A stretch of DNA of 64,000 bases, taken from the NCBI GenBank assembly GCA_963965975.1, contig OZ014412.1, positions 2,978,501 to 3,042,500 on the forward strand, in the 5' to 3' direction. Under the pieces are notes generated by a model that was not told the origin of the DNA, searched no databases, and was given only the letters and a program-made list of their open reading frames with translations. The stretch comes from Xestospongia bergquistia (lineage: Eukaryota > Porifera > Demospongiae > Haplosclerida > Petrosiidae). The position numbers and the translations under genes are program-made. This document shows positions 49,804 through 63,140 of this stretch, one piece after another (within the stretch, counting starts at the first letter, position 1; the number at the start of each line of letters is the position of its first letter).

Positions 49804-50054
49804 TATATCACCTCTATATAGTGACCACACCCATCTAATATAAGGTACATTAATGATCATAGATATAACCAGATGTCTTATATAAACAAATTAGTAATTA
49901 ATAGAAATAATATTTTTTTAAAAAAACATAAGGTCAAAGATCATTTAACCTATCAAGTTCCATTGGGATATGTCATTGACAATATATAAAAAATGATATA
50001 GTATCTGATTAATAATTAACTAGAGCAGCTGTTTCTTTAAACTTTCTTATTTCT

Positions 50055-52281
50055 TTAATATTTTATCACACCATATGCAGCACATGTGTTCATCTCTAGT
50101 TCAGTAGTAAGTAGTATATTAGTGATCATATCAACATTCTCATATTGAGGTATAACTTGATGAGAGACAGTATCTGTTAGTGGATTAACAGGAGATAGTA
50201 CAGTATCTATAATGTAATAACATATTATACTCAAGTGAGATCATTACTCAATACTATGTATATAAACACACAAACTGTTATTGGTCAATATCATATCATA
50301 CCATAAAATTAATTATAAATCCAGAACCCTAATTAATAAACCTTAGACCCTATATGCATTAATTTCACATTGAAGTATGTTAGTTACAATATTATCATGA
50401 TTATTATATAACTCAACTCACTAATGATATATCTTCTATAACATATGATAACTGTAATAATATTAACTATATAATAAAACACACACATGCGAGGAATGAG
50501 AGAGAGTACACTGTAGTTAGTAAGTTAGTTAGTTAGTTATTGTCTTATAATAACACCATGTGCATCACAAGATAAGATATATTAACAATAGTACATTATA
50601 TAATAGAGGTCATTACCTGTTATAGTAGGTACTTCACTAATACTATCAGTCATACTAGTAGATATCACAGTAGATGTTCTAGAAGGTTCTATAGAAACTC
50701 TACCAGTAATAGTAATATCAGTTAATATAACAGCTGGATTAGAACATGTATCACTGACATTAGGTAGGACTTCATATAATGTCCAATTATTACCAGAAGG
50801 TATATCATTGAAACATTTAATAAATGTAAGTTGATTGTTACAATAGATATTGTCATTATCAATTAAATGACGTGTGTAGTCAGAGATAATCACATTATAA
50901 TGTTTATCTCCATTTCTCATATCTAGATGTAGTTCAATTATCTGTCTGCCATGAACAAGTTTAAATTGAAGACACAGGACATCATCTGAAGTATTCCAAA
51001 CAGTGAGACCTTGTAGATCATGAGTACCTTTAATCAAACTATTAATAATATATACAAACACATACAATATACTTACTGGTAACTACTGGAGTAGTTTGAA
51101 ATATCTGTCTACTCTTATATTGTAAGTATACAAATGTATTGAACATCTCTCTAGGAGGAAGATCAATTACTGATATTATAGTCTTATATCCATTAGAGTC
51201 AGTGATAATAGTAACATTAGTACTGTTATAACAATTAGAAGAGTTCTTTAAATTACAACTCATCACTGTTGTATTCATAATAGGTTGAGTACAGAGTTGA
51301 GTGGACTGTAGAAGAGTAAGTCATGTGACATATTAATACATCATGTGATTACTTACTGGTATTTTAAAATTAAAAGTCATGTCATTGTTTAGTCGATACA
51401 TCATATGGTCACTATAGGAGATATTGAGCATCTGATCTGTAAAAAGAACACAATAATCAATTGTCCATTAGTAAATCAATGAAAAACAGATAATACTTTA
51501 TTGTATTAATTTTAAATATGATTAAATGAATACGAATTGTGTTATTGGAATATTTATATACATTACCTGTTTTAAATATTGTAGTGTTACTGTTCAATAT
51601 TCCAGTCCCTGCTCCATTGATTGTAGTAATATTAAGTCTATATTCTCCATTAGTTAGGTCAATAGGACAATATTTGTATTTAGTAATATAGATTACTTCT
51701 GATGACATCAATTCTTCTCCTACACTTAATGTCACTTGATACCACACACTTAACTGTCCTAATGTGAATGGAGGATACCAGGAGAACACAATACAACAAT
51801 GATCTAACTGGTATCCTTGGAGATCATAGACAGCTCCAGGAGGACCTAAGTTGAGACAAGTTATTTAATATTTTATTAATTATATTAACCTTGAGCATAA
51901 ACATTAGCTAATGAAGTCAACATTGGCATGTTAACACTATGATCAGCTCTACATCCAACTCTAGTACCATTGAGTGTACTAGTTACAATAAAGGTAGTTG
52001 AGACTTTTATACCACCATCAGTTAGATTAGTCTTCTTCAATGTTGGAGTTATAGATCCACCACTAAAGATGTAATTGAATGAGAGAGTATATCCAGTTAA
52101 GTTAGTAGCACACTCAAATATCACATAATGATTGAGGTAGACATATTGTGTCTCTGGTACAATAGTAAAGATACCTATAAAATAATGTCAGTATTAATAT
52201 AATACTTATATTGTACTTACTGGTAACACAAGGTATAATATACCAGCTATAAGTTAATAGTAGGATTAGTAGACCTATCAT
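50055..52281 (-). CDS. B3: Ig/FN3 protein of family B, no transmembrane exon seen (up to 498 aa)
   Basis: Exons 52221-52281 (signal peptide MIGLLILLLTYSWYI), 51890-52174 (Ig), 51567-51845 (FN3, PPFTLGQLSVWYQV), 51357-51436, 51077-51305 and 50617-51027 (CLQFKLVHGRQI, Ser/Thr-rich end) total 1345 nt and end in phase 1. The first four lengths after the signal exon equal those of B1. No exon with a membrane helix lies between 50617 and the next recognisable exon, a complete type 2 tail at 50055-50206 (PQYENVDM, CAAYGVIKY), which would join in frame (1497 nt) and give a leader-bearing protein without an anchor. Either the TM exon was lost, making a soluble product or a pseudogene, or 50617 is followed by an exon I cannot recognise. 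The Ig-to-stalk part is intact. Confidence 0.6.
50230..50616. other. Gap where the B3 membrane exon would be expected
   Basis: No hydrophobic exon on the minus strand. A scrap of a type 3 tail (CDAHGVIIRQ-stop) reads at about 50535-50570, as in F1 and F2. Short GA and CA tracts at about 50480-50510. Confidence 0.5.
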
Positions 52282-53753
52282 CACACCACCTCTATATAGT
52301 AACCACACCCATCTAATATAAGGAACATTAATGATCGTAGATATAACTACATGTTATATATACACACATTAATAAATGATAAACAATAACTTAATATATA
52401 TAAGGTCAAAAGGTCATTTAGGCTATCAATTTCCTTTGAGAAACATTATCAACAATATGTAATATTTATATAGTTCTCTGATCAACATTAAACTAGAGTA
52501 GCTGTTTCATTAATATTTTATCACATCATGTGCAGCATATGTGTATATAATGTTTGTGCATCTCCTGTTAGTGTACGATTACATTGTTAACTTGTATTCT
52601 ATATACATCATAGTTGTCATACAGTTAATTAATGTCATTAGTAATATATTTGTTACATATTATATCAAATTCCTATTGACAGTAATTATATAACTAGTCA
52701 AGTAATGTACATTAATTATTTGTAATACAGTCTTTAACAAATCACACCTCATTTTAATAAAGTTTATCTCTATTCTTCTATAATGATTTGACTTGTAGTA
52801 AAATGTCTAGATTGGTATACTATTAGATTGGGTATATGTTCTGTATATGGTTTACTGAACTAGCAGCATTGTATGTATAAAGAGGTGAGTTGTACACATT
52901 GTGTAATTTACATTAGAATAATGTGATATTAAAATTGGACATATATGTTATGATATGTGATTTACTGAACTGACAGTTTGTATCCTTACATATGTAATAA
53001 TGACAGCTGCATTATTGTTGATACATTTTAAAAAATCATTATATTAGTAAACTAGTAATTAATTATAATACAGTTGTACATGTACAGAGTATAGAGTGGC
53101 TGGCAACAAATTATAGATTGATGCTATCAATTTAAAGTATCATAATCTTGTTTGTTCTGTCAACATATTTAGATACAGAGGAGACCTCTTATTGTATGTT
53201 TGTCTCTTCTTGGGTAACTGTTATGATATGAAATTTACTGAATTGGTCAGCATTGTAGCTACTCATAGGGTAAGTTTATGACAATATATGTAACTACAGT
53301 GAGAGGTAGTGAATACCTTCAATCCAATGTTTATACAACTTAAAGATAGACAACATTTTTGACTTTCATTGTTATCTTAACATTAATGTGACTGTCAACT
53401 AAACTATAATTTACAATTATTTCATGCCATAGCTAATAATACAACTATAATTGTTATCTTATTTGAATGTTTTGAGATGATTGATTATAATGTTAATAGT
53501 CTGGTTTATTGAGTTCATATTTTATGATCAACCAATTAATATATATTAACCAATTAATTTATTTTATAATCAACCTGCTTGATGGATATGTCCAATGATA
53601 TCTTAATGAATAAAGTTCATAAATTTTCTTTAATAATATTATAATCAATACATTCCCCTGGTCACCTTCAACTTTGTTTTATAGTGAAATTTCATTCATA
53701 AATTTATATGATCATAATATCAAATTATATAACGTTAGCTGTACAATGTACTA
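52282..53753. other. Intergenic, shared with 12214-13689
   Basis: Duplicate of the B2-A2 spacer. No exons. Confidence 0.55.
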
Positions 53754-55900
53754 TTAATATTTTATCACACCATATGCAGCACATGTCTTCATCTCTAGTT
53801 CAGTAGTAGGTAGCGTATTAGTGACCATATCAACATTCTCATATTGATGAGGGATAGTATCTGATAGTGGATTAATAGGAGATGGTACAGTACCTACAAT
53901 GAATAATATCATTTACAAACTATTCCCACTGTTAGTATTACCTTGTCTCAGTGACTTAGTTCTTCTTATCCAACATATCACTATATGCACTAGTACAGTA
54001 CATACCAGTATTAGAACTGACACACCCACTAGACTACCTAGATATTACAAGAATATATTATACAGTATACATAATAATATAATTATATGACAACAGTTTT
54101 CATTTTGAGAATTAACTATTTACTAACTTATAATAATGTAACTACTAGTGTTTATATTATTGTCATATTTATTACCTCCTAATATACCAGCAGCTGTTAT
54201 AAACACTTTATTAACTTGTGTATCATCTATATAACATACATAGAGATATAATAATGATAACAAATGTACTAATGATCACTTACTGGTCAAGCAGTCACAT
54301 GATCCTGCTGTAACCATTGATACTGGACAAGTAGAAGGAAATACTGTTACCATAGAAACATAATGTGATACAAGACAAGTCATTTCAAGAGACGTGTAAG
54401 TTGGTTCCAATCCAGTAATAGTGATATTAGTAGATGATATTGCCCACTCATCTGATAATCTATCCTCCTCTTCAATATCATATACATACATATTATATAT
54501 ACCACTAGGTAGATCATATGTACATCCAATTACTATACTACTACTACATACTGGAGAACACATCAATGATATGTTAGTACTGTGGGTAGAGGAGGTTAAT
54601 GAAATAAGACAACCTTTAACAATAGCTCCTTTTATAAAATGACAGCTGTAACATGTTCTACCAATATTACTTAGCTCATTATATAGGGTAGCTTCAGTAA
54701 TATCATATGTACCTAATGAATGAGAAAATATTTATAAGTCATTTATAATGTACTTACTTAGTACAATTGATTCTGTTACATCAATAACAACTCCACTTGG
54801 TAATGATAAAGTCATTCTTGTCTTCCATATTTTATTCTCAGTTATATTTACAATATAGATGGTAACAACAATAACTCCTTCATCAGTTAGAATTATTGGA
54901 ATATTTAGAAATATAGAAGAATTATCTTCATTGTATATAACAACATTTAGTTGAGATGACTCCACTGTATGTGGACATTGTTGAAGTTCCTAATATCACA
55001 AACATAAGGTATCTAGAGATATCATAATGTAACTTACCAAATCATATATTGTTATATTTAGTATCCAACTATTAACTGATCTGATAAAGGTAGTTGTTAA
55101 ATTACTTATATTAACTAAAATGAAAGTAACAAATTATACATTAGTAACCATAGTGATAATACCTCCTGGTACATGTAATGATGTAGTAGTTATCTCTCCT
55201 TCTCCAGCTGAATTATTACCAGCTACACTAATTGTATATGTACCAAATTGACTGGGACAGTACTGCCATGTTGTAGAAGATGTAGTGTTCTGTGTAACTA
55301 GTTCTCCTCCATAAGTAACATTGATGATATAACCAGGTATGGATACCAGAGAGAAAGGAGGAGACCAGGAACAGTTTATATACTGACTTTGTACATGACA
55401 TTTCAAGTTGTTGACAGCAGCTAGTTCACCTAATGAGAGGACATATATCAGAGAGTATATCAGAGAGCGTATTACCTTGTATTCTTAGAGTAGTATTATC
55501 ATAGTTGTAATAGAAACTATTAGGATCCATAGCATTCAAAAGTCCTGAGGCAATACATCTCACTTCTGTATTGTTATATTGAGGGTATCCAGTTATGGTA
55601 AGATTAGACTGTTGTGGTCCTCCACTTGTAACAATACCAAGTTGTATAATCTCATTATGACCATAAGCTGTTCCATTAACATTCCAACCAATATTAACAC
55701 TGGAATGATCCACTGAGCATTGGTAATGTGCTAGTTGATAGACCTCAATGTTAGGAGATGGAGTAAATATGAACTGAACAGCTAGATAATAAAACTAAAT
55801 AAAATAGTACATTATGTATTAATATAATCATACCTGTACATTTTAATATAATAGATACTAACAATATCAGTAGTAGCCATGTTGTCTTCACTAGATCCAT
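53754..55900 (-). CDS. A6: Ig/FN3 receptor with YENV-tail, complete (554 aa)
   Basis: Nine exons sum to 1665 nt in frame: 55834-55900, 55476-55781, 55163-55429, 55038-55114, 54758-54989, 54284-54712, 54176-54226, 53942-54037, 53754-53893. Same plan as A2: signal peptide, Ig, FN3, D3, D4, stalk, TM helix and one type 2 tail. Differences from A2 include three extra D4 codons (the IYNMYVYDIEEED region) and four missing tail codons just before YENV. The paralogs have PHQxxxPQYENV; here the tail reads from IPH nearly straight into QYEN. Synonymous and replacement changes are scattered and the frame is kept throughout, suggesting that both duplicates remain under selection. Type I surface receptor; ligand unknown. 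Confidence 0.88.
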
Positions 55901-56129
55901 ACTGAGTTTATCATTACATCATTATTACATCACTACATATTATAGTAAGATACTGATAACAATTAGTAATATAGTATATTATATTATATTAAAAGTTGAC
56001 ATAATAGTTTGTGTAGTATATATTTTATTTGCTAAATAAACAGAAATTGGATAAAAGTAATACATTGTACTGTTTAATACATGTGTATTATATTAATGTA
56101 TTAAGAATACAACATTCCTTGACAACAAA

Positions 56130-56335
56130 CCATTTCATGTAAATGTTCACTTAACTCCTATTAGTAATGATACATCTCCTGTTGATGGTCAAGGTAGTGG
56201 ACAGTTTGAAGGAGATACATTTATAGGAACTGTAAATATGGGAGTCTTACCAGATAAAAAGAAATGGTTGATATCATTTAGTTTAGTCTATAACAGTGGA
56301 TTATATATCAATGTATCACAACCTACTGTATTTAG
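56130..56335 (+). pseudogene. Solo D3-type receptor exon (plus strand), duplicate of 17690-17885
   Basis: Reads GSGQFEGDTFIGTVNMGVLP and KKKWLISFSLVYNSG with an intact donor. No partner exons, because the sequence runs directly into spacer equivalent to 17930 onward. It shows that the A8 cassette of the first copy is missing here. Confidence 0.65.
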
Positions 56336-56894
56336 TAAGTTAATATAATATACTGTATTATCATATGTATATGAAACTAGTTACATTTGATGTAACAGTA
56401 GTATAGCAATATAGTGTAATAGTAATATTTACTACAACAGTACATCATATTCTAATTAGTATGAGCAGCTGCTAAGTTATCATCTACACTTGATATACAT
56501 CATTATGTGACTAATAAGAATGTAAGTTGATAACTCATTTTGATATTGTCTTCAGTAATTATGAAATTAGTCAACATTAAATGTATTCAATGTATTAATG
56601 AGTATTCTATGTGGTTATATACATCTACATGTATATTGTGATATAGTACATATATTGGTACATGTAGTTATCATACTTGATAATGAATGATAATATTGAC
56701 AGCTGCTATAATGATACAAGGTGATTATGTGAAGCTCATATTAATAAATTAATAACTAGTCTTAAAATAAAAACTAAATAACAACTTATAATAAAACATG
56801 ACAGAATAAAATAATTAACTAAAAAGTTAAAAACATATTGTTATCATTTTAAAGGTGATGTGTGGAGGAGGTTACTGTTGTTAATTGTCCTCCA
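56336..56894. other. Spacer shared with 17890-18430
   Basis: No exons. Duplicate of the first-copy spacer. Confidence 0.5.
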
Positions 56895-57833
56895 CTATTG
56901 TAAGAACCCTGGGTTGGGACCAAGATTAGGAGGACATGGTGAAAGTTGTGGTTTTCCTAACTGAGTCTGAATCATAGCATTTCTTTTAGAGAGCCTCTGT
57001 TAATAACAAAAAAGAGAATGGTAACTATAGCAACATGGATATATCATGACATGTGATACCTTATTAGGGTCAGTCGATACCTTGATATCAGTGTATATAA
57101 CAGACTCCTCTATATTTGATGTAGAAGGTACTATTGGTCTGTTCTTAGGAGCATTGTCTAGTTCATCATATATTATATCTCCAGCTCCTTTTGGCTTAGC
57201 TCTGGCTCCAATTGGTTTGTTTATATAATATGTTGTAAGTTATTATGATATAGTTGAGTGTATTATCTTTTACTTCATTATTTAGATTAGATTATAAAAT
57301 TATTTATCAACATAGTAATAAATCTCACATTGATGTACTTCCAACATAACCATAACTGAAGACACCAGTAAAGGCCAGTTGATGACATATCACATCACCT
57401 TCATTATAATCAAAAGAACTATCATCACAAATGTTACCCCAAGTACTAAGATAGTAAATCTTTACTATACCTGAACTATAGCTTGAGTTGGTGAGTAGGT
57501 ACCATTTCTCAGTAGATGTAGCGCTCCAACACTTGAATACACAAGCATACAATATGTATAGTGTTGTGTATAAAATATGTTATATTAGTCATGCATACTG
57601 CTATCAAGTAAGTTAGTTCATTGCAAATGTTATATACACAGGAAAATAATGATAATACAAAATGCATTTAAATCAAAGATAACATTAAAGAGAAAACTCT
57701 GTAATATAAAATCAATTATTAGTTAGCTATAATCTGTACTTCTCTACAGCTAATTTTCAGTACCTTGTCCATTGGCAGTTGAGAACAAAGTAAGAAAAAC
57801 AAAAAAGATCAGAGAGAGTTTTATTGTAACCAT
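56895..57833 (-). pseudogene. S2: SRCR receptor remnant, better preserved, twin ITIM tail
   Basis: Signal-peptide exon 57764-57833 (MVTIKLSLIFFVFLTLFSTA) has a good phase-1 donor (CAAG-GTACTG). The SRCR exon (about 57345-57535) holds SGIVKIYYLSTWGNICDDSS and DVICHQLAFTG, but its 5' part is in another frame and its acceptor region is altered (TTCAAGTG instead of TTCAGGTG). The tail exon (57081 to about 57222) encodes IIYDEL and VIYTDI, both matching the ITIM pattern. It joins in phase 0 to the last exon (56895-56996: QTQLGKPQLSPCPPNLGPN, stop TAG). No TM exon was found. Only half an SRCR domain is present. Probably a pseudogene, though the tail exons are open. Confidence 0.55.
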
Positions 57834-58232
57834 TACTAAAATGGCAGACGAGAGCTGCTAGGAGGATTGTTGTATAACACAGATCTAATAGCACAGTACC
57901 ACTATTAAATTAATAAGTGTTAAATGTGGTAAATACGTGTAGACCTGATGATACATTGAGACACTCACTAATCTATTTAATATTGATGAGATTGGTATTG
58001 TTGCCATGACAACTACAAGGTTATCTCCATATATTATATACTGTGACCAGTCGATTTACTTGATGGATATGTCTAATGAATTCTTACTGAATAAAGTTCC
58101 ATAAATTTTCTTTAATATTATTATCAGTACATTACTCTGGTCATTCTCATACTTGATTTTATAGTGAAATTTCATTCATAAATTTATATGATCATAATAT
58201 CAAATTATATAATATCAGCTGTACGATGTACT

Positions 58233-60473
58233 TTAATATTTTATTACACCATATGCAGCACATGTCTTCATCTCTAGTTTAGTAGTAGGTAGTGTATTAG
58301 TGATCATATCAACATTCTCATATTGAGGTAGAACTTGATGAGGAACAGTATCTGTTAGTGGATTAACAGGAGATTGTACAGTACCTACAATGGATAATAT
58401 ATTATACTCAAGTGAGATCATTACTCAATACTATGTATATAAACACACACACACACGCACTGTTATTGGTCAATATTATATCATACCATATGCAGTACAT
58501 GTGGTCATCTCTAGTTCAGTAGTATGATGGTAATTAGTAATATTCTCATAATGAGGTATACCAGTCATCACTTGATGTTGTACAGTATCTAGTAGTGACT
58601 TATATAAGAGAGTGTGTATATAAAATGTAGTTAACTGTACCTTGTCTTAGTGACTTAGTTCTTCTTATCCTATATATCATAATAAGTACTAGTACAATAG
58701 ATACCAGTATTAGAACTGACACACCCACTAGACTACCAGTAATACTACCTACAATATATAGTGATATATTTAGTTAACTAAACTAGAAGTTATCATATTA
58801 GTAGTATTACCTATTATTAGATCTCTTTGAACATTCCTCACTGTAGTAGTAAAAATATGAACTCAATTGTTATAATATTAATAATAACTTACTATTATCA
58901 CAGTCTGTACATAGTGTAGTAGATGATGGAAATGATGATATAACATTAGTTATTAATGAGGATGTATTAACAACTGGTACACTTGATGCAGTAGTTAGAG
59001 TAGGAATAGGAGATAGTCCAGTCACTAATTGATTAATCAGTTTTACAGCATACTCAGTAGTATATGGTACATTGTTATAATCCATATCATAAAATGTCAC
59101 ATTATAGTTACTGGTATATATTCCTGTCACACATTTACTAACAGTACTGGTATCTACTGATGTTCTCACTATGGTAATATTACCACTGTAGTAGTCTGTT
59201 ATAAGTGAGTTATATTCAATATAACATCCTTGTAATTGACTACCCTCAAGAAAATAACAAGTAAAACAAACCTCTCCAGTAGTTGAATTGACCATTATGC
59301 TGCCATTTTGTACATCAAATGTACCTATTGAGAAATAAAGGATATAAAAAGTGAAAATAACTTACTAATTGTTTTAACTGATGAATAAAGAAATTTACAC
59401 TTGTATCTTAAAATTAAAGCAATATTCCACCTTTGTCTGCAGGTTAATTCAATATTTATATTTCCAATTAACTTATTTCCAACATCTACACTTTCATTAA
59501 AAATAAATGTAGTTCCAGTACTATTAGTTAAATTGATAATTAAATACAATGGCTGTAGTGAATACACAGTCTAAATAAAATATATATAAAAGTATATGAT
59601 ATTTATATAAGAGAAGTTATCATACCTCCACAATAAAATTGACCAAGTATGTGCCATTTACTAATCTTTTAAGAGTCACATCATAGCTTGTAATTGTATC
59701 TATTGGTGTTAAGTAATTGACAAGTTAAAATATCTACATTACCTACTTTCTGATACTACAATTGATGTAGTAGTTATCTCTCCTTCTCCAGCTGAGTTAT
59801 AACCAGCTATGCTAATTGTATATGTACCAAATTTACTGGGACAGTACTCCCATGATGTAGAAGATGTAGTGTTCTGTGTAACTAGTTCTCCTCCATAAGT
59901 AACATTGATGATATAACCAGGAATGGATACCAGAGAGAAGGGAGGAGACCAGGAACAGTTTATATACTGACTTTGTACATGACATATCAAGTAGTTGACA
60001 GCAGCTAGTTTACCTAATGAGAGGAGATATAATGACATATATCAGAGAGTGTGTTACCTTGTATTCTCAGAGTAGCACTATCAAAATTATTATAAAGACT
60101 GTCATTCACAAATCCAAAAGCATTACATCTCACTACTGTATTGTTATATTGAGGATAGCCAGGTATTGTAAGATTGGAGTTAGGTGATCCTGCTCCATTT
60201 GTAACAATACCAAGTTGAATAATATTATCATTATTAGAAATTGTTTCATTAACCAGCCAAGTAACAGTCACACCGGTATGATCCACTGAACATTGGTAAT
60301 GTGCTAGTTGATAGACTCCAATGTTAGGAGATGGAGTAAATATAAACTGAACAGCTATATAATAAAACTAAATAAAATAGTACATTAGTTATTAATATAA
60401 TCATACCTGTACATTTTAATATAATAGATACTAACAATATCAGTAGTAGCCATGTTGTCTTCACTAGATCCAT
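58233..60473 (-). CDS. A5: Ig/FN3 receptor with two alternative tail exons (530 or 543 aa)
   Basis: Shared exons are 60407-60473, 60058-60354 (Ig, TWLVNET), 59747-60013 (FN3), 59626-59699, 59366-59570 (D3), 58893-59324 (D4, CFTCYFLEGSQLQGCYIEYN), 58811-58840, and 58641-58748 (TM). Last exons are type 1, 58476-58588 (PHYENI, CAAYGMI), or type 2, 58233-58384 (PQYENVDM, CAAYGVIKY). Totals are 1593 and 1632 nt, both in frame. The exon 4 acceptor used by A3 (GACAG) is mutated here (ACACC). An AG 6 nt further in (CAATAG) keeps the frame with two fewer codons. Its partner is A3. N-glycosylation sites are abundant and the ectodomain has diverged more than the TM and tails. Confidence 0.87.
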
Positions 60474-60911
60474 ACTGAGTTTATCATTACATCATTATTA
60501 CATCACTACAAATACACTGATAATACACTATATGACATATATCAGTATATCTTATATAATTTGAAAAAAATGTTCTGTTTATTTTAACTAAAACATTTAC
60601 AATATTGTTCATATGTTAAATGTAGTATTTAAATTATTTATTTATTTATTTTGTTTATTAAGATATTGTAAACTAAATTTGAAAACATTTTATTAACATA
60701 TTTAAAACACACACAAGAGGAGAGAGAGAGAGAGTACATTGTAAATAAATCTGCTCTGTTTATTATAACATAAACATTTACTGTGTTGTTCATTTGTGAA
60801 AGATATTAGTTAAACTTGTCTATTAAGATATTGTCAAATTGAACAACATTTTATTATCATATTAAAAACACACACAGGTAGACAGAGAGAAAGTACACTG
60901 TAGTTAGTTAG
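60474..60911. other. Upstream region of A5
   Basis: Contains the tandem TGATGTAAT block next to the A5 ATG, plus GA and CA tracts near 60715-60735. No gene. Confidence 0.5.
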
Positions 60912-62215
60912 TTATCGTCTTATAATAACACCATATGCATCACACTCCTTCATTGTCATCATGTCAGTAATAACCTCTCTCTGTTTAGTTCCTACAATAA
61001 TATATCAATGAAATATTTATTATTTTACGATTATAGAATAAAAATTAAATTTATTAAAATTAACCAATTTGTAGCTTACTTACGTGGATTATTATTGTTG
61101 GTTAATTATTGAATAATTCATTGTTTGAGAAACTAATTAAACAGTTATTACTTTAATGAATTTTGTTTTCAATATTAGTCCACTCATATAAGCTATAAAC
61201 TGATTTATCAAAATACTTATTAATTTTTACAGTGATATAATGAATTATTAAATTACAGAAATTTTGTAATACAAATATAATATAGTAAAGATGTATCAGA
61301 CATCATAATAAAGATGTATCAGACATCTAACTGTTAGACATTGGATACTCTTAAATATGTTTATAATTAATATTTGTTATTTCATTTTCTATATGTTCAA
61401 TTTAAAAAAGTCTCTAGTACATAAGCCACAACTACTATTATCATTATTTTTAATAGAGAATTTTCATATCACTGAGATAATACTAACCAATAGTATTAAG
61501 ATAATGTCCAATAATACTAGAGTATCTTATATTAATTGTGTACTTAGTAGTGATGTTTCTTAATTGGTCAGATATAATTAAATTTTTGGGTCAGTTAGAT
61601 AGATGGAATCAATAATAACCATATTATTATTTTATTTCATTTAGTGGTCATTGTATGTTAGAGCAACTGAACACACACACACAGATATTGTGAAAAGGAG
61701 TCAAGTCAAGTCAACAATATTCACATAATACGATATTTTTTACAATATATTAATAAACAGTTTATTAAAGTTTGTTATAATTGTATTATAATAATTTGTT
61801 AATACAATAGACATTAACTTAATAATAATGTTAAGTAACATTAATAAACAACAGTATCTGTTAGTTGTAACAAATCATCATTTTAGTAAATATGACAGCA
61901 TCAGTGTCTTTCCATGTCAACCAATGAATTGAATAATGATGATCTATTGAACCATTATTATAAAGACCATTTAGATTACAACCATCTACATAATAATTAT
62001 AAAACCACCAATCATGTTTGAAAGATATGTCAGAAATACAACCACCTTTATTATTATTTCTATACAAACACTCCTTAAGAAGCAGTTAGTAATAATAAAG
62101 AGGACAATAGTAACATTATAAAGAAACAATCCAATTACTTCACTGTATATACCTTGTGGATCTGTTGGACAATTTGCTGTCACATCACATATGTAAACAG
62201 TAATAGTTAGAAAAA
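60912..62215 (-). pseudogene. F2: remnant of a fibrinogen-domain gene with type 3 tail
   Basis: The type 3 tail exon (60912-60991, 80 nt, phase 1) reads EVITDMMTMKECDAYGVII and stops. A short segment at about 61495-61545 (TTKYTINIRYSSII, phase-1 end) matches F1. An exon at 61861 to about 62070 encodes the C-terminal end of a fibrinogen domain: HDWWFYNYYVDGCNLNGLYN, HWLTWKDTDAVIFTKM, followed by a stop. A leader-like frame VLFLTITVYICDVTANCPTD at about 62150-62215 lacks an ATG. Exon order and stops mean no complete protein can be drawn. F1 keeps the N-terminal part of the domain and F2 the C-terminal part. Confidence 0.55.
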
Positions 62216-62748
62216 GAACATTTTATTAAGACACTTTATAAGAATACTGTGCTGTGATTTCAGACACTAAATGTCTCTTCAAATAGACTGCAATTGGAGT
62301 ACCAGATCATCATTTTATCTACTTACTCATACTCTTACATGCTCAGTAATGATATGATAGTAAACAAACCATATCTAGATACTATAAACATATAGTATCT
62401 ATTCTTAGATGTAGTAGATAGCATTATCTAATCAATTGAAAAACAAATGTTCATTGATATGTCAGTTCTCTGTTGTTCAGTATTATTGGAACTGACTTAT
62501 CATTAATAGTCATATCAACTAAATAGTCAATGACTGTTAATTGTAACAAAATTTTGTCTCTTTAAATTTGAAGTAGTTATCACCTTTCTAATTATATCAA
62601 ATTATTTCACTAATAGATCCTCTGTGATAATTTGATGTATTAAGGTAGGATTAAAAACACCAATACCTTTCCACTATATAATACACAAATTATTAATATC
62701 ATTGTTATTATTTTTCAGCAGTACCATGGTATTTTTCCATGGGAAGCC

Positions 62749-62969
62749 ATTTGTATCAAAATTGAATGTATTCAACAGTATAGTTACAAGTTATGATTTA
62801 CTTTTTAATGCTCATTATTATTTAAATTAACTTATGATTTATTAAATAAATAAGAAGTAAATCAAAGTAAATAAAAAAATCAAAATAAATAATCAAAGTA
62901 AAGTAGATATTTAATAAATAATGATTTATTTAATATATCGAGATAATTTTCCAATTTTGATACAAACGG
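62749..62969. mobile_element. MITE family M1, duplicate with expanded interior
   Basis: Same TTTGTATCAAAATTG and CAATTTTGATACAAA terminal repeats as 23947-24129. The interior has about 38 extra bases of AAATCAAAGTAAATA-like repeats. It arrived with the segmental duplication and has since expanded. Confidence 0.7.
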
Positions 62970-63140
62970 CGTCCTATATCTTTTTATTCAGTAATACTGT
63001 CTCAAATATTGAATGTAGAGTATTGGGCATAATTTATGTTGTCTCCAAAGTATTCAAGATCTACTTGTAGAGTATTTGCTCCATTTGGTATAAGACAATG
63101 TACTTTACTCAAACTTAATCAAAATTCTCTACTAAGTTTA
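62970..63140 (-). pseudogene. Fibrinogen-domain mid-segment relic, duplicate of 24130-24290
   Basis: Reads the NTLQVDLEYFGDNINYAQYS pattern on the reverse strand, with a small deletion after it. No flanking exons of the domain. Confidence 0.55.
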
